Notes: a model not told the origin generated them from the letters alone. A DNA stretch of 45,397 nt from an uncultured Bacillota bacterium (GCA_947385365.1 CANDKT010000006.1:1-45397), one strand, 5' to 3'. Counted from the stretch's first letter, positions 1 through 8,195 are shown. Made by a program: numbers and translations.

Positions 1-251
1 GGGGCGCTGGAACGCCAACCGGCGTCCGCTTGGGTAGCCTGACGGGGCGGTTTGGACGCGCCGCCGGTACTCCCCTGTTCCGGCGCGGGCGCGGGGGTAC
101 TGGAACGCCAACCGGCGTCCGTTTGGGTAGCCTGACGGGGCGGTTTGGACGCGCCGCCGGGACTCCCCTGTTCTGGCGCGGGCGCGGGGGTGCCGGAACG
201 CCAACCGGTGTCCGCTTGAGTAGCCTGACGGGGCGGTTTGGCCGCGCCGCC
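1..251 (-). repeat. 93-bp in-frame tandem repeat, three copies (third cut by the edge)
   Basis: The unit repeats with a 93-base period: the same TAGCCTGACGGGGCGGTTTG block occurs at 35, 128 and 221 on the plus strand. On the minus strand each copy encodes 31 residues. The copies differ by only a few bases, which suggests recent expansion and possible copy-number variation between strains. Confidence 0.9.
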
Positions 252-446
252 GCTCCCGCCCGCTTTCGGGAAACGCTCCGCCGGAGCGGCCGGGTTCCGC
301 TTCGGGGTAGGTTTCCTGGCCCCGGACTGGATGGGTTTGGACGGCGCGGCAGGCCGGAAGGGTTTGGACGGCGCGGCGGGTCCGGTCCCGTCTCCCTTGA
401 CCGGTTTATCGCCCTTGTCAGGGGGATCTTTCCATTTTTTCTCCAT
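1..446 (-). CDS. Proline-rich repeat protein, N-terminal part only (runs off the window)
   Basis: An open minus-strand frame starts with ATG at 446 and stays open to base 1, so the gene is truncated by the window edge. An AGAAGGAGA ribosome site lies about 12 bases before the ATG. The 148 visible residues are low-complexity and basic (start MEKKWKDPPDKGDKPVKGDG), rich in Pro, Ala, Ser, Lys and Gly, with no signal peptide or membrane segment. Residues 66 onward form three copies of a 31-residue unit containing KPPRQATQ and GWRSSTPAPAPEQGS. It starts 30 bases after the PP2C gene and is the last visible gene of the eight-gene operon. The extended N-terminus looks like a disordered arm before a folded domain that lies outside the window. 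A kinase, FHA or vWA domain would fit the neighbours, but this is inference only. Confidence 0.8.
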   Translation of the reverse strand, partial: MEKKWKDPPDKGDKPVKGDGTGPAAPSKPFRPAAPSKPIQSGARKPTPKRNPAAPAERFPKAGGSGGAAKPPRQATQADTGWRSGTPAPAPEQGSPGGASKPPRQATQTDAGWRSSTPAPAPEQGSTGGASKPPRQATQADAGWRSSA

Positions 447-476
447 GCGATCTCAGTTCTCCTTCTCTGAAAAGCC

Positions 477-1268
477 TCAATCCAATACGAACGGCGTCTC
501 TTCCACGACCCGTGCGCTGCCGTGACAGGCACACAGGCACACGCTGATATTGTCGTCGCTGCCGTTCTCCAACGCCTGCGCGGTCAAACGTTCCGCGGTC
601 TCCGTCAGAGCGCGGTCCTGGGACAGGATCTCCTGGATCTGCTGCTCCGGCACGCTCTCCCAGAAGCCGTCGGAGCAGAGCAGGAACACTTCCCCTGGCT
701 GGATGGGGGAGTGGGAGAGGTAGATATTAGGCGGTTCGCACTCAATCCCGATGCAGCGGCAGATGATGTTCCGCTGCGGACTGTGCAGGGACTCCTCTTC
801 GGTCATATGCCCGGCGTCGACCAGGCTCTGGACGGCAGAGTGGTCCACGGTCATACGCGCCAGACTGATTCCGTCGTAGCGGTAGACGCGGCTGTCTCCG
901 GCGTGGAAGATCAAGGTGCTGTCCTCGCAGAACACGCACCCGGCCACGGTGGTACACATCTCGGCGAACTCCGGGAACTCCTGTTTCCGGGCGTAGACGG
1001 CCCGACGGGCCTCTTCCAGCGTCCCGGCCAATCGCTGGGGGTCGGCGAGGGCCTCCGGCGGGACCGCGGCTAAGGTCTCCAGCACGGTCCGGGCGGCGAG
1101 ACCGCCGCCTGCGTAGCCGCCGCAGCCGTCGCAGATCGCGGCGACCGCCGGGGGCGTACTCTCGGTCCGGTAAACGCCCGCGTCCAGCACCTGATCCAGA
1201 ACCAAGCCTCGGTCGTCGTTGCTCTCCCGCGCGCCGATGTCCACTTTGCAAGCAAATTCAATGTTCAC
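477..1268 (-). CDS. PP2C/PPM-family serine/threonine protein phosphatase
   Basis: This is a metal-dependent PP2C-type phosphatase, expected to remove phosphate from Ser/Thr residues of partner proteins in the cytosol. Family motifs appear in order in the 263-aa protein: an Arg/Asn/Asp motif near the N-terminus (RESNDD), DGCGG at 47-51 (usually DGMGG), AGDSR at 123-127, SDG at 199-201 and DDN at 238-240, covering the metal-binding aspartates. A TTG at 1283 is also in frame, but GTG at 1268 is preceded by GAGGTGG at six bases, so I take GTG as the start. It then overlaps the AAA+ gene by 11 bases, which implies coupled translation. The neighbouring FHA protein is a natural partner: FHA domains bind phosphothreonine and PP2C reverses it. 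No kinase is visible in the window. Confidence 0.92.
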   Translation of the reverse strand: MNIEFACKVDIGARESNDDRGLVLDQVLDAGVYRTESTPPAVAAICDGCGGYAGGGLAARTVLETLAAVPPEALADPQRLAGTLEEARRAVYARKQEFPEFAEMCTTVAGCVFCEDSTLIFHAGDSRVYRYDGISLARMTVDHSAVQSLVDAGHMTEEESLHSPQRNIICRCIGIECEPPNIYLSHSPIQPGEVFLLCSDGFWESVPEQQIQEILSQDRALTETAERLTAQALENGSDDNISVCLCACHGSARVVEETPFVLD

Positions 1269-3207
1269 AGTACGCCACCTCAAACGTTATGCTCCCATCC
1301 GGTCCCGTGCAGCACTGCAAGGCTCCGGGCACAGCCGGCAGAGTGCAGATAAAACCCGCCAGCGGGTTCAAAAACTCCCGTTCCAGCATGTTCCCCACGC
1401 CGCGGCCGCCGTTGCTCCGTTCCAGCACGGCCTTGCGCCGGAGCGTGTCCCGTACCTCGTCGGTCAGGATCTCGATTCCCTTCTCCTCCCGGATGATCTG
1501 ACACATCTTGTCCAGCTTGTAGTCGCATATGGTCTCCGCATCGGACTTGTTGATGAACTGGAACACTACGATGTTGTCGTCGCCCAAGCGGTTGAGCAAT
1601 TCCGGGCGGCCTATGTCGTGGAAGTAGTCCTTCACGCCCTGGGTGAGCTGTTCTGTGACCTGCGCCCGAAATTCAGGGGTATCTTCCTGTTCCGGGTCGG
1701 CGATGGTGAGCGCAGGGACGCGCCGTCGGGTCGTACCAAAGGGATCGTTTGGATCTGCGACCTCCTTGGTCAAGCCGATGTTGCTGGTGAAGATGATGAC
1801 CGTCTCGCCGAAGTAGACGGTGTTGCCTTGATTGTCGGTCATACGCCCGTCCTCCAGGATCTGGAGGAACTTGTCCAGGATAGTGGGGGAAGCCTTTTCG
1901 ATCTCGTCGAAGAGGATGACGCTGAAGGGGCGGGTCTTGACCGCATTGGTCAGCTGACCGCCGCCCTCGTAGCCTACGTAACCCGGCGGCGCGCCGAACA
2001 ATTTCTGATCGCTCTGTTCCAGGCGGTACTCGCTCATATCGAAGCGAATGCAGGCGTTTTCGTCGCCGAAGATTGACTCCGCCAAGGCTTTGGCGGTCTC
2101 GGTCTTGCCCACGCCGGTGGGACCGGCGAAGAACAGGATGCCTTTGGGCTTATGGGACGCGCCGGAGTGCTGGAGTCCGGACAGTCCCTTCACCGCCCGC
2201 GTGACCACTGCCTTGACCTTGCTCAACGCCTCGTCCTGCCCTTTCACGCGCTCTTCCAGTTTGCTCTCGATGTGGACCAGGATGTCGTTTTCCAGGTTCT
2301 CCCAAGGGTTGTCCAGCACGCCGTACTTGTACAGGCGGAAGGCTAAGCTGATGTCGTCCGGTTTGATGTCCTTCCGGTAGGCCAGGCGCAAAATCTGACG
2401 TATCTCCTGAAGCTGGAGTCCTTCAGTCTCAGCCACGAACTGCTTACCGGGCTCGTAGTCCTCCCGGCTGAGCAGCTGGAACGGGGCCAGTTCGCCGCAG
2501 AGGTTGTCCAGATAGAGCCGCCGGGTATTGCGGTCCGGCACCCGGATGGAGACCGTGCGGATATTGGGGTTGTTGAGGTACACCCAAGCGGGGATATCGT
2601 TGTACTTGTCCACCACCAGGATTAGGGAGTTGCAGGTGATCTGGGACGTCTGTCCTGCGGTGGTGGCGGCGGTGAGGTTGAGGTACATCGTGTTGGCCTC
2701 GGCCTGCCGTAGGTTGCAGGCGTCCAGGCGGGACGCGAAATTGAGGACGATGACCACGGTCTCCTTGCCGGGGATCTCCAAGGTCTCGGTGATGGCCCGG
2801 CGGACGATCTCGCTGACCCAGATGTACTGTTCCGTCTCCGCTTGCCCTTTGCCGCCCTTTTTCCCGGAGGGCATCAGGCAGACGGTGCAGTCGTGGTTTT
2901 TGCGGAACTCCCGCGTAGAGTAGCCGTCGAAGAGCGGCGCGAGAGCTTCCCGTTGGGCTTCCAGGGTCGTTTCGTAGCAGTAAAACCCGTCCACGGGGTC
3001 GAAGAAGTACAGCGCGGTGGTCTCCGCGTCCACGAGGCTCAAGATGGTCTGGTCCAGGTTGTCCGTGTCCAGGAACACGTCGCCTTCCGGCTCGCAGAGG
3101 AACCGGGGGAACTCGTCGTAGACGTTTCCCTCCAGAATGATCCCGCTCTTGATGCCGAGGAAGGAACGCAGTTCTCGCTGCCATTTCGGGATATTGGTTC
3201 CGTTCAA
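1258..3207 (-). CDS. Clp/ClpB-like AAA+ ATPase with divergent N-terminal domain
   Basis: This 649-aa protein has one complete Clp-type AAA+ module in its C-terminal half. It shows Walker A GPTGVGKT at 362-369, a substrate-loop-like GAPPGYVGYEGGG at 405-417, Walker B ILFDEIEKAS at 431-440, sensor 1 FTSNIG at 473-478, an arginine-finger region PELLNRLG and a sensor-2 GGRGVGNMLE near the C-terminus. Residues 1-300 show no Walker A and match no domain I recognise; the segment SGIILEGNVYDEF recalls a degenerate ATPase fold. ClpB and ClpV carry two ATPase rings, so this is a one-ring relative with a private recruiting domain. It overlaps the radical SAM gene by four bases and the PP2C gene by 11. 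It is likely a protein-remodelling motor; no ClpP-binding loop was identified. Confidence 0.9.
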   Translation of the reverse strand: MNGTNIPKWQRELRSFLGIKSGIILEGNVYDEFPRFLCEPEGDVFLDTDNLDQTILSLVDAETTALYFFDPVDGFYCYETTLEAQREALAPLFDGYSTREFRKNHDCTVCLMPSGKKGGKGQAETEQYIWVSEIVRRAITETLEIPGKETVVIVLNFASRLDACNLRQAEANTMYLNLTAATTAGQTSQITCNSLILVVDKYNDIPAWVYLNNPNIRTVSIRVPDRNTRRLYLDNLCGELAPFQLLSREDYEPGKQFVAETEGLQLQEIRQILRLAYRKDIKPDDISLAFRLYKYGVLDNPWENLENDILVHIESKLEERVKGQDEALSKVKAVVTRAVKGLSGLQHSGASHKPKGILFFAGPTGVGKTETAKALAESIFGDENACIRFDMSEYRLEQSDQKLFGAPPGYVGYEGGGQLTNAVKTRPFSVILFDEIEKASPTILDKFLQILEDGRMTDNQGNTVYFGETVIIFTSNIGLTKEVADPNDPFGTTRRRVPALTIADPEQEDTPEFRAQVTEQLTQGVKDYFHDIGRPELLNRLGDDNIVVFQFINKSDAETICDYKLDKMCQIIREEKGIEILTDEVRDTLRRKAVLERSNGGRGVGNMLEREFLNPLAGFICTLPAVPGALQCCTGPDGSITFEVAYCEH

Positions 3208-3779
3208 AGTTCATCTCTCCTGTCCTGGATTCCTGTAAGGATGACGGCCCCGTCGTGGGAGAAGCACTCCAACACCCGGCCCTGCCGCAGGTAGGCGGCG
3301 TAGCGCGGTCTCAAGGCGGGGGCGAGGTAGTGGATCGTCTGGTTGTCCGAGCCGCGCAGCACGCAGTCCGGACGGTTCCGTTCCCGCAGGTAGGGGCCGT
3401 CGATGAGTACGTCGATGTAGGCCAGGCAGTCGCGGCCTGCCGGACCGCAGCTCCCGCCGCGGATCTCCTCCAAGCGGAAGCCGGTGTAGACCAGGATATC
3501 GTCAAACTGGTCCCGCACCTGAGACAGCAGGGCCAGCAGCGCTTGGGGCTGGTCGAAGGGTTCGCCGCCGGAGATGGTCAGGCCGTGACAGCGGTTGGCC
3601 TGAGCGGTCCGGCGGAGGATCTCAGCCAGCAGGGTCTCGTCGGTCTCCCCGCCTACGGCGGGCCGCAGCTCCGGGGAAACGCACCCGGGGCAGTCCCGCC
3701 CGCAGCCCTGCACCCATAAACACACCCGTTCCCCAGGCCCCAGGGCGTGGACCGGGGAGAGAATCCGTGCGATCCGCAT
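3204..3779 (-). CDS. Radical SAM activating-enzyme-like protein (NrdG/PflA type)
   Basis: The 191-aa protein has the cluster motif CGRDCPGC (Cys26, Cys30, Cys33), a Cx3Cx2C arrangement typical of radical SAM enzymes, and the SGGEPF glycine motif near residue 70. Its size and layout match NrdG-like activases, which make a glycyl radical on a partner enzyme. No ribonucleotide reductase or glycyl radical enzyme is present in the window. Instead the gene lies inside the phosphatase/FHA/AAA+ operon, directly abutting the FHA gene and overlapping the AAA+ gene by four bases. The family assignment is firm; the substrate is unknown. It may modify a protein of this operon. Misnaming as the anaerobic reductase activator is the likely error in automatic annotation. 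Confidence 0.88.
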   Translation of the reverse strand: MRIARILSPVHALGPGERVCLWVQGCGRDCPGCVSPELRPAVGGETDETLLAEILRRTAQANRCHGLTISGGEPFDQPQALLALLSQVRDQFDDILVYTGFRLEEIRGGSCGPAGRDCLAYIDVLIDGPYLRERNRPDCVLRGSDNQTIHYLAPALRPRYAAYLRQGRVLECFSHDGAVILTGIQDRRDEL

Positions 3780-4718
3780 TCAGCGTATGGTGACGCGGAA
3801 GGCCATTGAATCCGGGTGGTGTCCTAACATCAGCTCGTCGCCGTCGCAGAGCGTCCGCTGGCCGTTCTCCGCCAGGAACTGACCGTTCACGGCGGTGCCG
3901 TTGGTGGAATGGTTGTCGATGACCACCCAGACACCGCCTCGGAAGTCCAGGTAGCAGTGCTGATTGCTCACCCGCGGGTCTTGGATCAGGAACTCCCAGC
4001 AGCCCTCGGAGCGGCCCAGCAGGTAAGGCAAGCCTTTCTGACCCTCCGTCAGCGTGAGCGTCATCGAACCGTAGCGCAGCGCGGTCAGCGTCAGTTCCTG
4101 TTTCCGCGGCGGCGCGGGGGTCACGGGAGCTGTTCCCGGCTCAGGCGGCGCGGGCGACACCCCCAGCAGACTGCCCCAACTGCCAGTGTCGTCGTCCTCG
4201 TCGTCGTCCGGTTCCACCGGTGTCGGGGTCGCAGCCGGACGCGTCGGGGCAGCGGGCGAGCCGCTGACCGCCTCCTGGACGCCGCCTAAAAGCTCCTGCC
4301 AGTGCTGTGTGCCGCCGTCCTCGTCCTCCGGCTCCTCCACGACCTCGCCGGACGTCTGGACGGGCGGCTGAAAGACGGCCTTCCCCTTCCTGGACGGGTC
4401 TTCCTCCGATCCCGCCGGTTCCTCCTCGCTCTGGAACGGCACCGGCGCGACCATCGCGACGCGGGCTTTGTGGCAGTTGTAGCAAACCCTCACCCGCTTG
4501 GACGGGTCCGCGGTGAAATTTTCCGCGCCGCAGGCGGAACATTTCTGCACGTAGACCGGCGCGGACGCGTCGATCTCGCCGTAACGTTCCTTTGGAATCT
4601 CCCCGTCCACCAGCAGGGCCGGGACTTGGCTCAGGTCCGCCCCGCACTCGCAGGTCTGCACAGCGACGCCGTTGTACAGCCCGCAGGTCCCGCACAGCTT
4701 GTATGGTATCTTTTTCAT
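3780..4718 (-). CDS. Zinc-ribbon and FHA-domain protein
   Basis: The 312-aa protein has two short zinc-binding segments at the N-terminus (Cys9, 12, 23, 25 and Cys60, 63, 79, 82), then an acidic, Pro-rich linker (about 95-205), then an FHA domain at about 209-312. The FHA signature residues are present: GR at 235-236, SNQH at 251-254 and NHSTNGT at 269-275, which form the phosphothreonine pocket in this family. The linker carries two similar motifs, HWQELLGG near 139 and SWGSLLGV near 180, that look like docking peptides. There is no membrane segment. The ATG is at 4718, and the stop directly abuts the radical SAM start. It probably reads phosphorylation set by an unseen kinase and reversed by the PP2C encoded downstream. 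Confidence 0.9.
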   Translation of the reverse strand: MKKIPYKLCGTCGLYNGVAVQTCECGADLSQVPALLVDGEIPKERYGEIDASAPVYVQKCSACGAENFTADPSKRVRVCYNCHKARVAMVAPVPFQSEEEPAGSEEDPSRKGKAVFQPPVQTSGEVVEEPEDEDGGTQHWQELLGGVQEAVSGSPAAPTRPAATPTPVEPDDDEDDDTGSWGSLLGVSPAPPEPGTAPVTPAPPRKQELTLTALRYGSMTLTLTEGQKGLPYLLGRSEGCWEFLIQDPRVSNQHCYLDFRGGVWVVIDNHSTNGTAVNGQFLAENGQRTLCDGDELMLGHHPDSMAFRVTIR

Positions 4719-4748
4719 CCGATACTCCCCTCTTCCCTAGACCGCGCC

Positions 4749-6251
4749 TCATTCCTTCCGCATGGTCTTCTGAGACTCGGTCCGGGTATTTTCCCGGACG
4801 CCCGCCGCCGGGACGGTCCTGGCCTGCTCCGCGGCCTGACGCGCCCAGACGTTCTCCTCACTGCTCCGCCACGCTTCGAGACCCCGAATGATCTCCGCTC
4901 CGGCGGTCTCCTCGGCGTCGTAGGCGATGAACCAGTTGTCCCGCAGACGCTGGCGGAGCGTCTTCATCTTGTCGCAGTGGGACTTCTGGACCGCTTCCGT
5001 TCCGTCCTGGGTTCCGGCGATGGTCTGCATGGTGATGCTCCCGTCCGGGTGGACGATCAGCTGCAAGTCGCACTGCGGCGCGATGCGGTAGAGCTGCGTC
5101 AGAGCCTGCTCGTCCCACTGATAGAACGGCATTTCCGCGCCGTCCAACTTCGCCCGTTCCGGCCGGTAATCGGCCATTTCCGCGATCTTCTTCCGGGTGT
5201 GTACCGCGTAGCCCATAGCCCGCAGTTCCTCGTCCCATGCGTAGCACAGGTAGGCCGCCGGGCCGAGTTTCTGATAGATTTCAGCGCAGACTTCAGCCCG
5301 CTGCGCGCGCGACTCGAACCGTCTCAGCTCCGCTTCCAACGCCTCCACGCTCTTGAAGTGCCGCTGTGCGTGGACCGGTTCGCCCAACGCCTGAGCGGCT
5401 TGGACGTAGACGGGGTACAGCGCGGCCAGTTCCTGTACCTCCCGTTCCAGACCGGGGCGGAGCATATCGTACTGTTCCATGACCTCCTCCAACGACCGGA
5501 CGCCTTTTTTCAGCTCCGCGTTGGAAGTCGTCGGGGCGCACAGGACCCCGATGCGCTCATCCACGCCGTTGAAGCAGCTGCGAAACCAAGCGTTGTTGGC
5601 CTGGGAAAGGCCGTAATTCTGGGACAAGTCCACTACGAACTCCAATGCGGTCATCACGCGCGCCGCCACGTTCGACAGCCGTTCGTTCCATTCAGCCCGC
5701 TCCAACGCCGCCGGGTCCGCCGCCCGCACGTCCGTACCGGACTTCTCCGCGATCTCCGCCGCCGCCACCGCCAGACGCAGGTCGTCCATCAAATCGGCCA
5801 GCGACAGGCCGCGATACGCGCCGGATTCGAAGAGCTGCACCTCCTGGAGCTTGCTTTTCCGCTGCACGATCCGTTCCAGCTGCGCGAGACCCGCGGCGGT
5901 GACGCGCTCCAAACGCGCCGGGTCTGCCGGCGGGCTCTGCTTGCAGAGCTGTTGCAGCTCCGTCCGGAGCGTGACGTTCTCTACGCTGTCCTCGGCCTGC
6001 GCCAACTCGGACAGCACGCCCTTACACATCGCCATCAGCTGTTCGTACCCGGCTTGCGCGACTCGTTCCCGTTGTTTTTGCGCCTCCCGGAGCTGGCGGA
6101 GTTTTTCCGCATTGGCCCGGTCTACGCTGGCGTTCAGGTCCAGCAGGGACTTGCCCGCCTGCCAGGCCAGCCAGCCCGCCCCGAACGCCACGGCGGCTGG
6201 TAACACGACCGCCCCGGCGAGCAGGGCGACGCCTTCCAATTCACTGCTCAT
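4749..6251 (-). CDS. Membrane-anchored coiled-coil protein of unknown function
   Basis: ATG at 6251 follows GAGGAGAGG and gives 500 aa; an upstream in-frame extension has no ribosome site. A hydrophobic segment at about 8-32 (rich in Ala, Val, Leu, ending WLAWQAGKSLLDL) is followed by a long charged helical region typical of coiled coil (KLRQLREAQKQRERVAQAGY and similar). The rest is largely alpha-helical, with no catalytic motif that I recognise. It lies 22 bases after the 314-aa gene and 30 bases before the FHA gene, in the same operon. A structural or scaffolding role at the membrane for the FHA/AAA+ machinery is plausible but inferred from position only. Confidence 0.82.
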   Translation of the reverse strand: MSSELEGVALLAGAVVLPAAVAFGAGWLAWQAGKSLLDLNASVDRANAEKLRQLREAQKQRERVAQAGYEQLMAMCKGVLSELAQAEDSVENVTLRTELQQLCKQSPPADPARLERVTAAGLAQLERIVQRKSKLQEVQLFESGAYRGLSLADLMDDLRLAVAAAEIAEKSGTDVRAADPAALERAEWNERLSNVAARVMTALEFVVDLSQNYGLSQANNAWFRSCFNGVDERIGVLCAPTTSNAELKKGVRSLEEVMEQYDMLRPGLEREVQELAALYPVYVQAAQALGEPVHAQRHFKSVEALEAELRRFESRAQRAEVCAEIYQKLGPAAYLCYAWDEELRAMGYAVHTRKKIAEMADYRPERAKLDGAEMPFYQWDEQALTQLYRIAPQCDLQLIVHPDGSITMQTIAGTQDGTEAVQKSHCDKMKTLRQRLRDNWFIAYDAEETAGAEIIRGLEAWRSSEENVWARQAAEQARTVPAAGVRENTRTESQKTMRKE

Positions 6252-6273
6252 AAGTCCTCTCCTCGCTTGTCCC

Positions 6274-7218
6274 TTATTCGATCCGACGCGTCGACTCGAC
6301 GCGCAGGGTTTTTCCGCTCCAAACTCCGCCCATCGGGTGGACGGTCCCCGCGCCGACAGGCGCGTCACAGGCGCACAGCGTCCGGTTCAGGGGCAGCAGC
6401 AGTTTTTCCGCCGCCGTCAGGCAGGCGAACAGAAACGGGCCGCCCCAGCGGCGGTTCGCCTCTGCTAACGCCGTGCCGGCTGTTTGCAGGTCCCGCGCCG
6501 CCGGCCACAGCGGACGCGCCAACGGCGCGTCGGACAGGGCCGCCAGGCGCAGAGCCACACCGATCTCCCACGGACCGCCTTCCGGCGGGGCCTCCCGAAA
6601 CGCCCGGAGAACAGGCGCGTCCAGGTCCGGCGGAAAGGTTTCTGCTTGCTTCCAACTCCAAGTCAAACTGCTCTCCGGCGTCCGCCCGCCGTACCAGCCG
6701 ATCTCCGGGAGCTGCTCCAAGGCGTCCAAAACCGCCGTTTCCGGCGGCAGTTCCCGTTGTCCGGACGCCCAGACCAGCGCGGGCCGGGCGCATAACAGGC
6801 TGACCGCGCTGAACCAAGGTCTCCGTCCCCGGAAGACCGGGCCGGTTCGCCGGGGCAGCCAGACGTCCCGAGATGCGTTCCGGCTGTTTTGGAACGCCAG
6901 CCGTTCCAGCAACGCCAGGCCGTGCAGGTAACTGACCGGTTCCGACTCCGCTCCGGAGAGGAACCGGGCGTGTTCCGCCATCCAGCGGCAGAAAAAGCGC
7001 AAAAAAAGCTGCTGTCCGTCCTCGGAGCCGGACGCTCCGGTCCGCAGCGGGCGCAGATTGAACCACAGGCGAACGGTCCCTTCCCTACGCCGGATCACCC
7101 GGCCCGCAGGCCCGCAAGGGTCCCAGCCAAAGGCCGGTTCCAATCGGAACGCAAACGTTCCGTCCAGCTCCCGAACCAGCGCATCAAGTTGATGGCGCAG
7201 CACGTTGTCCTGATTCAC
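6274..7218 (-). CDS. Conserved-looking hypothetical protein of the FHA/PP2C operon
   Basis: I do not recognise this 314-aa protein. The start is taken as GTG at 7218: it overlaps the stop of the preceding gene in a GTGA arrangement and has GAGGAGG about nine bases upstream. The long in-frame extension beyond it overlaps the preceding gene and is rejected. The sequence is Trp-, Arg- and Leu-rich (for example SLTWSWKQAE and EIGWYGG), with no signal peptide, clear membrane segment or known motif. Codon use and GC match the neighbours. Its place between the membrane protein and the coiled-coil protein suggests that it is a component of the same complex. Confidence 0.75.
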   Translation of the reverse strand: MNQDNVLRHQLDALVRELDGTFAFRLEPAFGWDPCGPAGRVIRRREGTVRLWFNLRPLRTGASGSEDGQQLFLRFFCRWMAEHARFLSGAESEPVSYLHGLALLERLAFQNSRNASRDVWLPRRTGPVFRGRRPWFSAVSLLCARPALVWASGQRELPPETAVLDALEQLPEIGWYGGRTPESSLTWSWKQAETFPPDLDAPVLRAFREAPPEGGPWEIGVALRLAALSDAPLARPLWPAARDLQTAGTALAEANRRWGGPFLFACLTAAEKLLLPLNRTLCACDAPVGAGTVHPMGGVWSGKTLRVESTRRIE

Positions 7219-8117
7219 GGCGCGTCCTCCTCTGCGGTCTGCTGTCCCAGGACCCGTTCCAGGACAAGCAGCATCTCCACGACCGCCGCCGGTCCGGATG
7301 CGCCGAACAGACGGAGATAAGCGGTCTCGGTCCCAGCGTCCTCCGTGACGAACGCGCAGCGGGCCAGCAGACTCCCTTTCCGGGGGCGCAGCAGCCGTTG
7401 GAGCCGGTCCACGCGCACCTCCAAACCGCTCCAAGGCCGGGCGCGGGAAGCGAGCGCGTCCGGCGACCGGAGCGTCTCCGGTTCCGCCGCCGGTCGGGTC
7501 CGGGGCGTCAGCCCCGCCAGGTCCAGAAGCTCCGCCAACCGCGTCAGGCCGGACGCGTCCGGACCGTTCAAGAAGACGTCCTTCCCCTGACGCAGACCGT
7601 CCAGGAGCCGCCGGACCAACGCCAGTTCCGGTTTCCAGGACCCGCCGGACGCTCGGGGCAGGACGTCCACCAGCCGCGCCGCGTGCCGTTCCATGCGCCG
7701 GGTCCGTACCGCCTGCCGCCGCAGCAGAAGCTGACGCAGGCGCAGCGCGTTGTAACGCTGAAGCATGATACACCAGAGGTTGAAGACGGTCAGCAGCGTC
7801 AGGAGCCAATCGACGCCGCCCCAATCCGACCCGCGCCTACGCCGCCACACCGCGACAGGAACGGTGAGCAGAAGACTCGCCGTATGCAGCAGCACATGGT
7901 ACAGCAGGTAGCCTTGGAACGCGGCCGCGCCCTCCGCAGACAAGCGGTCCAGGTGGTAGTTCTGATTTTTGCCTCCGTCCTTCCTCCGACGCCAGCGTTC
8001 TATTGCGAAAAGCGCCGACCGAAATGGCCGCACGCCTAAAAGCTGGTATAACCGCAGCTCCAGACGTTGCAATCTGTTCAACACCTCTGGTGTCCGGCGG
8101 CGCGAAAAATCGTCCAC
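7215..8117 (-). CDS. Small membrane protein, first gene of the FHA/PP2C operon
   Basis: GTG at 8117, preceded by a GGGGAGGGGAG ribosome site, gives 300 aa; the longer reading frame to 8306 runs through the promoter and is rejected. Residues about 65-95 and 105-130 form two hydrophobic segments (LLYHVLLHTASLLLTVPVAV and WLLTLLTVFNLWCIML), followed by the motif MLQRYNALRLR. Small Firmicutes membrane proteins with a similar LGVR...QRYNRxR pattern exist, but I cannot assign a function from it. The C-terminal 170 residues are soluble and charged. As the first gene after the promoter, it may anchor the rest of the complex to the membrane. Confidence 0.75.
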   Translation of the reverse strand: MDDFSRRRTPEVLNRLQRLELRLYQLLGVRPFRSALFAIERWRRRKDGGKNQNYHLDRLSAEGAAAFQGYLLYHVLLHTASLLLTVPVAVWRRRRGSDWGGVDWLLTLLTVFNLWCIMLQRYNALRLRQLLLRRQAVRTRRMERHAARLVDVLPRASGGSWKPELALVRRLLDGLRQGKDVFLNGPDASGLTRLAELLDLAGLTPRTRPAAEPETLRSPDALASRARPWSGLEVRVDRLQRLLRPRKGSLLARCAFVTEDAGTETAYLRLFGASGPAAVVEMLLVLERVLGQQTAEEDAP

Positions 8118-8166
8118 AGCGCTCCCCTCCCCCCGGTCCACCGGCGGGTTTGATTTGCCAGGTTGA

Positions 8167-8195
8167 ATTATAGCACAATCGGTCGAACTTTTCAA
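8167..8195 (-). promoter_or_regulatory. Sigma-A promoter of the eight-gene FHA/PP2C/AAA+ operon
   Basis: On the minus strand TTGAAA (8190-8195) and TATAAT (8167-8172) are separated by exactly 17 bases. It lies about 50 bases before the GTG at 8117. No other strong promoter was seen between the genes downstream. Confidence 0.85.

Noticed and set aside
30..525. Two plus-strand frames over the left-edge repeats
   Set aside because: Arg/Gly-rich shadows; the minus-strand frame has an SD, fits the operon and is open to the edge.
1269..1283. TTG start at 1283 for the PP2C gene
   Set aside because: GTG at 1268 has GAGGTGG at ideal spacing; the five extra residues are not needed for the fold.
4302..6203. 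633-aa plus-strand open frame
   Set aside because: Antisense to the FHA and coiled-coil genes; Arg/Leu/His-rich shadow without ribosome site, caused by high GC.
1..8195. Type VI secretion locus
   Set aside because: PP2C, FHA and a Clp-type ATPase recall T6SS regulation, but no sheath, tube, baseplate or TssJLM-like genes are visible and the host is a spore former.
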